NCBI GenBank assembly: GCA_963764685.1
Contig: CAVXTT010000019.1
Coordinates: forward strand, 62,001 to 126,000
Direction of reading: 5' to 3'
DNA: 64,000 nucleotides
Source of the DNA: CAVXTT01 sp963764685
Lineage (GTDB): Bacteria > Bacteroidota > Ignavibacteria > Ignavibacteriales > Ignavibacteriaceae
Position numbers and translations under genes: made by a program. This document shows positions 18,041 to 25,338 of this stretch, one piece after another. Numbering within the stretch: position 1 is the first letter of the stretch; each line of letters begins with the position of its first letter. The notes below the pieces were generated by a model. It made no database searches. It worked only from the letters and a program-made list of their open reading frames with translations, and was not told where the DNA came from.

Positions 18041-18394
18041 TTCCCCTTATTCTCCTCAAGGATCTGTTCCATTACTTCAAAAGCATAACGGAGGTGGGGA
18101 ATTACGATCGAGCCGCCGACTATAAGGGCAACATTGAAGGTTTCGTACAATTCCTCTTTTGATGCCCCTTCCTGGACAGAACGGTCGATATGGTAAAAGA
18201 TACAGTCGTTACATCTTAGTACCATAGAAACTGCAAGTCCCATCAGTTCCTTTGTTTTTGCATTCAATGCGCCGTCGATATATGCTTTATTATCCAGGGC
18301 GAAGAATTTATTAAAGTCCCGGAAACCGGAGTTCAGATATCTTGTCGTTCATATCGCTCCGGTATTTTCTTGTCTCTGTTGTTGTTTTTTTCAT
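18037..18394 (-). CDS. Carboxymuconolactone decarboxylase/AhpD-like protein (one frame break)
   Basis: Small all-helical protein of the CMD/AhpD fold. The core is ELMGLAVSMVLRCNDCIFYH: a Glu, a redox-type Cys-x-x-Cys and a His, as in AhpD peroxidase partners. The N-terminus (MKKTTTETRKYRSDMND) reads from 18394 and joins the core frame after one extra base near 18325-18331. The first ATG in the core frame (18267) would leave out the conserved FNKFFALDNKAYIDGALN part. It is the first gene of the overlapping operon with the amidohydrolase and rdgB. Confidence 0.82.
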
Positions 18395-18421
18395 TTTATA
18401 TCCTGATTGCAGGGGATAAAT

Positions 18422-19057
18422 TTAAAGTTTATTCTCATCAAAGGGAATTTCTTCATCGGACGGTTCATCGGGTTCATCCTCCCAATCATATTTTTTTACC
18501 GGATCGGACCTTCTGAACCAGAAAGCTGCAGCTATTCCTGTAAGAGCACCAAAAAGATGTGATTCCCAGGATATTCCTTTCCATCCGGGAAGGATTCCCC
18601 ATACCATTCCGCCGTATAAGAAAGTAACAGCAAGCGCAACAGCTATCGACCTGTTATCTCTTCTGAATATTCCGCTGAAGAAGAGAAAAGCTATAAGTCC
18701 GTACACAATTCCGCTGGCACCAATATGCCATACTTCCCTCCCCGCAAACCATACCAGGGCTGATGTAAGCAGGTATATTGAAGTAAAAACTTTAAGGGCA
18801 GAGTTTTTATAGAAATAGAAAAGCGACAGCGCCGAAACAAAGAAAGGGGGTGAATTTGAAATAAGATGATTCCAGTCGCCGTGTATGAATACTGCGGTAA
18901 CAATTCCGGGTAGTGATTCGTAATGACGGGGATAAATACCAAGACGGATCAGCTCATTCCCGGATAAATATTCGAATAATTTTATCCCCCACATTATTAT
19001 TATAAATGCAGAGGGTATAATTAAACTTTTATAAAACCTTTCCTTTTCTTCTGTCAT
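18422..19057 (-). CDS. Rhomboid-family intramembrane serine protease
   Basis: A 211-residue membrane protein with six predicted helices. The catalytic Ser lies in HIGASGIVYG (about residue 114) and the catalytic His in WESHLFGALTG (about 168), the GxSG plus His dyad of rhomboids. FIHGDWNHLISNS in loop 1/helix 2 is the usual His/Asn oxyanion region. A charged cytoplasmic tail rich in Asp, Glu and Pro follows the last helix. Substrates are unknown; in T9SS-bearing relatives rhomboids have been linked to surface-protein anchoring, which is only context here. Confidence 0.9.
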   Translation of the reverse strand: MTEEKERFYKSLIIPSAFIIIMWGIKLFEYLSGNELIRLGIYPRHYESLPGIVTAVFIHGDWNHLISNSPPFFVSALSLFYFYKNSALKVFTSIYLLTSALVWFAGREVWHIGASGIVYGLIAFLFFSGIFRRDNRSIAVALAVTFLYGGMVWGILPGWKGISWESHLFGALTGIAAAFWFRRSDPVKKYDWEDEPDEPSDEEIPFDENKL

Positions 19058-19069
19058 CTAAGTTAATTC

Positions 19070-20047
19070 TTATTGTGAGAGGATTAGCTTTACTCCCCCC
19101 TCATCGGTTGTAAGGAGTCCCGGCTTGATAAGGCGCGGTACAAATTCCCTCCAGTTACTATTCTTCTGAAATACTTCCTTAAATATAGGAAGCGATTTAT
19201 TAAGGCCTCCGTTATTTACAAGGGTTACCGCGTGCCAGAACTTCATCTCTTCATTTTCCGGAAACATCTTCTCTGCAGCGGAGTATTCTTTAAGTGCTGT
19301 CTCCATATCTCCCTTTTCAACTGCAAGATCCCCGTCATTCATATGCTCATATGCCCTGTGCACCTTAAGGAGCCGGGCTAATTCCTCTACCGGTGTATTG
19401 CTGTCATCAACACGGAGGTCGATGAGCTTATCCTCCCAGGGATTCTCTCCTTTATTCAATTTATAAATGACAAGTGCGGCGGACTGTTGTCCTCTTATAT
19501 CTCCCCCCTCCTGCTGAGCTGCCTGAAGAGCAGCAATGAGTTTTTCTGCAAGAGGTCCTTTGGTTGAATTAAATGTATCATACATTGCCTGCCATACAGT
19601 ATTTTTAAGCATCATATTTGCCTGGCAGGAGACATTCTGACCATTAATATTCCCTGCTGCATAAACACAATTCTTTCCGGTAAAGGCAGCAGATTCTCCT
19701 TTAGTGTTAATAACAGCCGCCTGTCTGAATTCCTTTCCCGGATCGGAGATAAGGAGAGAATCAAGCACCTGCTGAGGCGGCATACCCTTACGCAGCATCT
19801 CCAATCCCCTCATTCCGAAGGAAACATTAACAAACGACTGTGTAGCAATAATTCCTGTTCCTGCCTCCCCCCACAATACAACCGTGCCCACAGAAAACCA
19901 ATGAGACTGTACCGCCCCGCCTATCTCCCCCGCTTCAGGATCAACAGCAATGATAGAATATGTATGGGCAAAAGGATCTCCAGCAGACTGGGCAAACAAC
20001 CAGGGACATATCAGAATAATAAATAAATAAAGGAAAGCGTATTTCAT
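19070..20047 (-). CDS. Secreted DUF1028 protein with TPR-like C-terminus
   Basis: Mature form of about 306 residues behind a signal peptide (MKYAFLYLFIILICPWLFA, cleaved before QSAG). The DUF1028 domain (about 25-225), related to Ntn hydrolases, contains TYSIIAVDPEAGEIG, GIIATQSFVNVSFG and NMMLKNTVW. The C-terminal part has helical TPR-like repeats (GDMETALKEYSAAEKMFPEN). A strong GGAGGT ribosome site precedes 20047, which decides this start over an ATG 159 bp upstream. The biochemical role of DUF1028 is not established. Confidence 0.85.
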   Translation of the reverse strand: MKYAFLYLFIILICPWLFAQSAGDPFAHTYSIIAVDPEAGEIGGAVQSHWFSVGTVVLWGEAGTGIIATQSFVNVSFGMRGLEMLRKGMPPQQVLDSLLISDPGKEFRQAAVINTKGESAAFTGKNCVYAAGNINGQNVSCQANMMLKNTVWQAMYDTFNSTKGPLAEKLIAALQAAQQEGGDIRGQQSAALVIYKLNKGENPWEDKLIDLRVDDSNTPVEELARLLKVHRAYEHMNDGDLAVEKGDMETALKEYSAAEKMFPENEEMKFWHAVTLVNNGGLNKSLPIFKEVFQKNSNWREFVPRLIKPGLLTTDEGGVKLILSQ

Positions 20048-20240
20048 AATACCTCCAATTATGTGGGTATAATATAAGGAAATGAAGCAAACTGGAGATA
20101 TCATTTTAGATGTGACTAAAGCAAGATGCAGGTAAAATAAAAAGCCAGAGAATCTTTGCCCAAGCCTTTGATTGGACACCACCCCGTGTTGTTCAAAACG
20201 TAACAAAGATAATAAGTGCGAATACTCGCATATAACCCTC

Positions 20241-21917
20241 CTATTTTAATAATACAGTTTTTAGTGTTTTATTTAAGGAATTACTCTTAAACGTAATTAA
20301 GTACATTCCTGATGAAACTTTTTTACCGTATTCATCTGTTCCATCCCAGTTAACCGAATGATGTCCTTCTCTTATATAATCATCCATTAATATTTTTATT
20401 TCACGACCTAAAATGTCATATATTGTTATTTTCAGAGACTCCGATTTATTGTAAAAAAATTCGATTGTTGTAGAAGGATTGAATGGATTAGGATAGGGGT
20501 CTTTAATGTAGTAATCAGGCGGATAGTTTCCTTCATTTACATCCATTGTACTGGTTTTTTTATAAATCCGTGAAAATAATTTTCCTTCCTCATTCTCAAC
20601 CAAATCCTGACTGATCACAATCTCTGGGTAGTTATCCCGGTCAAAATCAGCACTAATAGCAGAATAATAAACACTATTCTGGTTTATATAGTCATTCCTT
20701 TTCAGATAATAGAGTTCATAACCGTGGCCGATGTTTTTAAATACCAGCACATGCTGATCAATGCATACCAGTACTTCGTCATTACAGTCATTGTCAAAAT
20801 CAGCATGGAGCATATTAGAGGCATAAAATGAGATTACACCAACAATCGCAATCGTATATACAATTTCATAAGTATTATCTCCGGTAGCTTCATACACAAA
20901 TAAAATTGTACTCCCTACATTATTGATATAGGCCTCTGCCCCGATCCATAACTCTGGTCTTCCATCGTGGTTAATATCATTTGTAAATGTAGACATGTAT
21001 GCATGCTTCGCCGGGAGTGAATCAATCCTTATCATTTCATAATTGTTTCCGGAGACGTGTTCATAAACAAATATTTCTCCCCAGATACTCCCGGTAGAAA
21101 AATTCTGTTTTCCATCTGAATCAAAGTCTCCAAAGGAATATCCTGCTGTATAATAAGTAGGTGGATGATTCTGTTGAACAAGGTGAAAGGTTTTACTATT
21201 TCTATCATATTCAGCAATATGGTCGCTGTTGCTGAGGATTATACTATCGCCAATTCCAAAGTAGTAATAAATCATCTCGGGATAAGAATCGCCGTCTATA
21301 TCATAGAAATTTATTTTTGCCGGTTGCCCATTCCCTGTAGAAGTGTCATACGCAGAAGTAAACGTCGTTGGATATCCGGTTAAAGAATCAGTCGAAAGTA
21401 GTAGTAAATACCACCCCAAGGAATCAGAGTAGTAGCTTCTGTTAACAGCTTCACAAGAACCATCATTGTCTAAGTCTGCCATATTACCGTGCATTCCCAA
21501 AGTATCAGGATATCTATATACGGAATCATATGAACCATCCTCATTTATTTCAAAAATTATTCTATAATAATTAGGGTCCTGATAGGATTTATAAGTCCCG
21601 TATATTTCTTCCCGGTCGTCGGAGTTTGCATCCCCGATAATCAGGGGTAAGGAATAACCTATTGGAATTTCACTCCATAAAGTATAAAGAGAAGAGTAGA
21701 GGGAAGTATCTATTGTCCTTAAATCAATAGTAAGATCAGGCTCGAAATCGTCTGGCAACGAACCAAGATTGTCTGATCTTAAAAATGCCACTCCGGTGCT
21801 TTTAAGAAATCTATATCTCGGATCATCAATTTTATTATTTAAAGGCTGTGCTAGCAGACTATCTGCAGCAAGGACAGAAAAGAAAAAGAGAAGCAAAAGG
21901 ACTTTATGTAAAAACAT
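20241..21917 (-). CDS. FG-GAP/VCBS repeat protein with T9SS sorting domain
   Basis: Secreted 558-residue protein. A signal peptide ends near LAADSLLA-QP. The body carries repeated calcium-type loops of the FG-GAP/VCBS propeller (DANSDDREEIYG, DLDNDGSCEAV, DIDGDSYPEMIY, DFDSDGKQN, DINHDGRPELW, DFDNDCNDEVLV, DFDRDNYPEIV). The C-terminus is a canonical type A sorting domain: YPNPFNPSTTIEF, then KITIYDILGREIK, WDGTDEYGKKVSSGMYL and a basic KTVLLK end. It is expected to be exported through the T9SS to the cell surface or medium. It is monocistronic. Confidence 0.88.
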   Translation of the reverse strand: MFLHKVLLLLFFFSVLAADSLLAQPLNNKIDDPRYRFLKSTGVAFLRSDNLGSLPDDFEPDLTIDLRTIDTSLYSSLYTLWSEIPIGYSLPLIIGDANSDDREEIYGTYKSYQDPNYYRIIFEINEDGSYDSVYRYPDTLGMHGNMADLDNDGSCEAVNRSYYSDSLGWYLLLLSTDSLTGYPTTFTSAYDTSTGNGQPAKINFYDIDGDSYPEMIYYYFGIGDSIILSNSDHIAEYDRNSKTFHLVQQNHPPTYYTAGYSFGDFDSDGKQNFSTGSIWGEIFVYEHVSGNNYEMIRIDSLPAKHAYMSTFTNDINHDGRPELWIGAEAYINNVGSTILFVYEATGDNTYEIVYTIAIVGVISFYASNMLHADFDNDCNDEVLVCIDQHVLVFKNIGHGYELYYLKRNDYINQNSVYYSAISADFDRDNYPEIVISQDLVENEEGKLFSRIYKKTSTMDVNEGNYPPDYYIKDPYPNPFNPSTTIEFFYNKSESLKITIYDILGREIKILMDDYIREGHHSVNWDGTDEYGKKVSSGMYLITFKSNSLNKTLKTVLLK

Positions 21918-22256
21918 AAATGATATTCCAACTGACCCATTGGAATTTAGAAAGAGTCTTCCTAAAATCCAAAATCATTTAAAATCCAGCAATATTTAAT
22001 AATTAAAGAACATCTTTTATCCGTGCTATCTTAATTTCGAATAAGTATCCAAATCTTTTCAACTAAAAATTTAATTTTTGACTCTAACCCATACCTGCCT
22101 CTTTCCTTCACCTTTCCATGCCTTCTGCATCTCTTGTGTATTACAAAATAGTATAGCAGAGGAGTGCCAGACAAAAAGCAGAAGAACAACCTCAAGTCAA
22201 TTTGAAGGCAATTACAACGAAGTACCAACCATATCCCCCTTCTTCCCTATTATTCC
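21918..22256. other. Gene-free stretch before the ABC exporter pair
   Basis: AT-rich sequence with no convincing gene, tRNA or strong hairpin. The 8-bp array that ends at the permease stop codon (22257-22296) forms its right edge. The open frames here lack a ribosome site and family motifs. Confidence 0.5.
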
Positions 22257-22296
22257 CACTATCGCACTATCGCACCATCGGACTATCGCACTAATT
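22257..22296. repeat. 8-bp tandem array (CACTATCG) running into the permease stop codon
   Basis: CACTATCG, CACTATCG, CACCATCG, GACTATCG and CACTAATT: five units at strict 8-bp spacing. The last unit contains the stop codon of the permease (TTA on plus at 22291-22293). In the sense direction the array reads as repeats of TGCGATAG starting right at the stop. Confidence 0.7.
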
Positions 22297-23967
22297 AAAA
22301 TCCCTTTTTATTGCCGCCCTGCTCATCAGCAGAGTGATAATCAGAGAAATAAATGCTATAGCCCCGAGGATATAGCTTGTAATGTAAAAGGGCGTTACAT
22401 CGTGGGCATATCTGGTTGAGAAGAATCTTCCCAGCGGGACGTATAATAACGCCGTTAAGATAAACAGGTATATCAGGATGAACAGAAATGTAATTGATGC
22501 CCCCTGTGAGGATGCAATCCTTATGGGATTCTTTTCTTTATAATCTACAAAAAAAGCCCCCATCCCGAAGCAGAATGAAACTACTGTTATTGTAATAAAT
22601 GCGCTGTTTATCATTGCTGTACCCCTAAGCTCAAGGGCAAATCTCATATGTGAAAAATAACTCAGTACCACAGCTACCAGCAGCAGAAGGAGCATAGGGA
22701 TAAAAAACTTAAGCGTAAGAAGCTTAAAAAGATTAACCGGCGAGCTCTTTATTTTCCACATTGCCATACCTTCCAGACTTATCATAGGGTATACAAACCG
22801 CAGCGCCAGTGAGGAAATAAGGAATGCATCAAAGAGAAAAATAACAAGATATATAACAGCTTTCAGTTCAAAGTTTGCAGCGGTAAGAATGTCTATATCG
22901 ATGCCGGCAAGACTTGATATGAATACAGAGATCAAAAGGAACATTATAAGCAGGTGAAGCCATTGCCCCGGGTCCCTGAAGAATGTCCAGAACTCCTTTT
23001 TCATCATCACTTCTATCTGGCTGCTTCTGAAGAAATTCCTTTCGAGTGAAAATATACCGGGAGCTTTTCTTAAACTTTTTTCTTTGCTGTTATTAAGATT
23101 AAGAACGGTCGTCCAGGTTGAAAAGTAATATTTCTTTCCGAGCAGTATTGCTCCAAGGAAAAATGAATAGGAAAATAAATTAAGAATAATTATCTGCGCT
23201 CCTGCATTAACAAGGTTCCCGCTGGATATCCAATACAGCGCATCGGATATCCAGAAGTTCGGGAATATTTTAGTTATGGGGTGATCAAGAAAATCAAAGT
23301 ACCTGTTTATATCAGGGTAATATTCCATCACCCGGCTGACCATAAGAATGGGATTACTGAACTTGAAGAATACCGCTGCCCCGGCAATATATAACATGAT
23401 AAAAAGTATTATGATATTTCTTACCCCCAGCTTTTCGGCAAATTTTATTAGGAAGATCAGGACAATAACGCCGATCGATGCCGCAAGGATCATAAACGGG
23501 AACAGAAGCAATCCGACTGCGACAAAATAAAAAATAAAACTAAGCTTAAAGTAGCTTCCGTAGCCTGCTATCACTGCTGAAATAATAAGAAGAAGAGTAG
23601 TTGAGCTGTAAAAGAAGTTATCTAAAAATTTGATCGTGAACAGCTTCGCAAATGAAACAGGTTTAGTAAAGAGAAATGCGGTCTCCCCTGAACGGTAAAG
23701 TGTGGAATAGGAGACAACAATATTTCCAACGTTGACTGCCAGGAAGAAAATAAAAAGCACAATCGATATAAAACGGTGCAGGAGGAAAGAGCCGATCCTT
23801 ACTTCATCAAGAAGAAAGCTGATCGTATTCCGGGTAAAGAAAAATATACCGACAGCAAAGCCCGCATATACAAGTCCTGTTGCTGCATTCTTAATTACAT
23901 TTACCGGTTTGAAATCCAGGTTGCCCTTAAGAAAGATCAGCAGTTTATATTTCAGGATATTCAGCAT
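22291..23967 (-). CDS. ABC-2-type exporter permease
   Basis: A 558-residue membrane protein with about ten or more hydrophobic helices in two blocks (roughly 30-250 and 330-550), separated by a charged region (LNLNNSKEKSLRKAPGIF). This matches large ABC-2-like permeases that work as fused half-transporters. It lies 16 bp downstream of an ABC ATPase on the same strand, the normal arrangement for a two-component exporter. The cargo is not indicated; no lipoprotein, bacteriocin or polysaccharide gene is nearby. Confidence 0.85.
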   Translation of the reverse strand: MLNILKYKLLIFLKGNLDFKPVNVIKNAATGLVYAGFAVGIFFFTRNTISFLLDEVRIGSFLLHRFISIVLFIFFLAVNVGNIVVSYSTLYRSGETAFLFTKPVSFAKLFTIKFLDNFFYSSTTLLLIISAVIAGYGSYFKLSFIFYFVAVGLLLFPFMILAASIGVIVLIFLIKFAEKLGVRNIIILFIMLYIAGAAVFFKFSNPILMVSRVMEYYPDINRYFDFLDHPITKIFPNFWISDALYWISSGNLVNAGAQIIILNLFSYSFFLGAILLGKKYYFSTWTTVLNLNNSKEKSLRKAPGIFSLERNFFRSSQIEVMMKKEFWTFFRDPGQWLHLLIMFLLISVFISSLAGIDIDILTAANFELKAVIYLVIFLFDAFLISSLALRFVYPMISLEGMAMWKIKSSPVNLFKLLTLKFFIPMLLLLLVAVVLSYFSHMRFALELRGTAMINSAFITITVVSFCFGMGAFFVDYKEKNPIRIASSQGASITFLFILIYLFILTALLYVPLGRFFSTRYAHDVTPFYITSYILGAIAFISLIITLLMSRAAIKRDFN

Positions 23968-23983
23968 TACAGGGTACCGCGAC

Positions 23984-24703
23984 TTATTTAGTCAGTTCAA
24001 TGAATACAGATTCAAAATTGGAGTTATGCTTGTTTTTCATCTCCTCGATGATCTCCCTCTTATCCTCGAAGATCATCCTTCCGCTCTTGATAATTCCAAT
24101 CCGAGTACATAATTCTTCCGCAACGGGGAGACTATGAGTTGACATAAACAATGCAGCGCCGTCGGCTGCTTTTTTCTTCAGCAGTCTTTTTACCAGAAGT
24201 GCACTCTGCGGATCGAGCCCCACCATCGGTTCATCCACAACAATTAAAGCAGGCCAGTGAAGCAGGGCCGAGGCAATAGTAACCCGCTGTCTCATTCCCT
24301 GCGAATAACCCTCTGTTTTTTTATCGATCCAGCTTTCCAGCTTAAGATCATCGATAAGCTCATCTATCCTTGACGTGAGCAGTTTCTTTTCAACTTTATA
24401 TAATCCTCCGCTGAAGTGAAGAAATTCCCTCCCGGTAAGCTTATCATACAGGAAAGGCTGGTCGGGAATATAGCCGATATATCTTTTGGCATACATCGGC
24501 TGTGCGGCAATGCTGTAGCCGTTAATATAGATGCTGCCGGAAGTGGGAGAAAAGAGTCCCGAAATCATCTTGATTGTAGTAGTCTTACCCGCCCCGTTTT
24601 CTCCGAGGAAGCCATAAAACTCACCTTTTTCAACGTGCAGATTTACATTATCAACAGCCGTAAATGAGCCGAATTTCTTGGTTACATTTTCTATTTTGAG
24701 CAT
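23984..24703 (-). CDS. ABC exporter ATP-binding protein
   Basis: A 239-residue single nucleotide-binding domain. Motifs: Walker A GENGAGKTT (about residue 35), Q-loop IGYIPDQPFLY, signature YSQGMRQRV, Walker B ALIVVDEPMVGLDP and the H-loop STHSLP. The short domain and DEP-x-x-GLDP form are typical of drug/lipid/Na export-type ABC-2 systems. The first gene of the pair; the permease follows. Confidence 0.93.
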   Translation of the reverse strand: MLKIENVTKKFGSFTAVDNVNLHVEKGEFYGFLGENGAGKTTTIKMISGLFSPTSGSIYINGYSIAAQPMYAKRYIGYIPDQPFLYDKLTGREFLHFSGGLYKVEKKLLTSRIDELIDDLKLESWIDKKTEGYSQGMRQRVTIASALLHWPALIVVDEPMVGLDPQSALLVKRLLKKKAADGAALFMSTHSLPVAEELCTRIGIIKSGRMIFEDKREIIEEMKNKHNSNFESVFIELTK

Positions 24704-24822
24704 AAAAGCAACGAGTTAAATAAATAATCCGATTTATAAAAACCGGGCTTAATATAAGTATTCGGAACCGAATTAATAAAGTGTTTTCTAAGTTTTAAGA
24801 GGTGTAGAATTTGTACTGTACG

Positions 24823-25009
24823 AATGCCTTCCCCTGGAGGGGTATATAATTGTAGAAAGTTTATTTCCTCGCATTATTGACCCTTGTAGAGGGTCTATAA
24901 AATTATAAATGAGGATTACCCCCATTACATTTTATAGATCCCCTCCAGGGATCCTGTTTTGGGGGTATCCATAATCTACAATTATATACCCTCTACGAGG
25001 GTATGCATT
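24823..25009. repeat. Nested inverted-repeat element, MITE-like
   Basis: Outer arms: GGGTATATAATTGTAGA ending at 24856 matches the reverse complement of 24975-24991, and the flanking GC-rich blocks (CCCCTGGAGGGG, CCCTCTACGAGGG) are also related. Inner arms: CCCTTGTAGAGGGTCTATAAAA (24881-24902) against TTTTATAGATCCCCTCCAGGG (24930-24950). The whole 187 bp could fold as a large cruciform and has no coding capacity, as in a MITE or REP doublet. Confidence 0.55.
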
Positions 25010-25132
25010 AAAACTGCGGGCTGTTGTTTAAACGGACAATTAAACTTAGGGGCTTCATTTACACACCCTTCTTTTTACATTTCTTTGACAACTCCTCAAG
25101 GGACTGCTAAATTTCGTTCAGGTCAAATAAAT

Positions 25133-25159
25133 AGGGAACGCTCACTGAGCGTTCCCTAC
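25133..25159. repeat. GGAACG palindrome, copy 2
   Basis: TAGGGAACGCTCA and TGAGCGTTCCCTA are perfect 13-bp arms around a single C. The core GGAACG...CGTTCC is shared with 4576-4596. It lies about 70 bp before hairpin copy B, much as copy 1 precedes copy A. Confidence 0.65.
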
Positions 25160-25231
25160 ATTAAAACGTAGAACTTATGACACATAGAAATCAAACAAAG
25201 ATCGGTATTAAAAGTAAATATCATTTTAGAA

Positions 25232-25285
25232 GGACAGCTCAACTCCGCCATATAAACGAATAATTTATTCAGGGTTGAGCTGTCC
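25232..25285. repeat. Dispersed long hairpin element, copy B
   Basis: GGACAGCTCAAC (25232-25243) pairs with GTTGAGCTGTCC (25274-25285) around a 30-nt loop. Against copy A, the seventh stem pair is C-G instead of G-C, a change made on both arms that keeps pairing intact. The flanks GAAGGACAG and CTGTCCCTAC are also conserved. Confidence 0.75.
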
Positions 25286-25298
25286 CTACCAAAAATTG

Positions 25299-25338
25299 CC
25301 AATCAACTAATCAACCAATCAACTAATCAACTATTTAT
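25299..25338. repeat. 8-bp tandem array (CCAATCAA/CTAATCAA) running into a stop codon
   Basis: CCAATCAA, CTAATCAA, CCAATCAA, CTAATCAA and CTATTTAT. Units alternate C and T at position 2. The fifth unit starts with CTA, which is the TAG stop codon of the oligopeptidase gene (25331-25333). Same framework as the arrays at 4790, 15317 and 22257. Confidence 0.7.

Larger units (their letters stand above)
24704..25330. other. Repeat-rich intergenic island 2
   Basis: No gene is supported. It holds a nested inverted-repeat element (24823-25009), a 27-bp palindrome (25133-25159), hairpin copy B (25232-25285) and an 8-bp array (25299-25338). Three of these have partners at 4.5-4.9 kb in the same relative order: GGAACG palindrome, long hairpin, then 8-bp array. 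Confidence 0.7.

Noticed and set aside
23732..24112. Plus-strand ORF spanning the ABC permease/ATPase junction
   Set aside because: It lies opposite two well-supported genes and has no ribosome site or domain signal.
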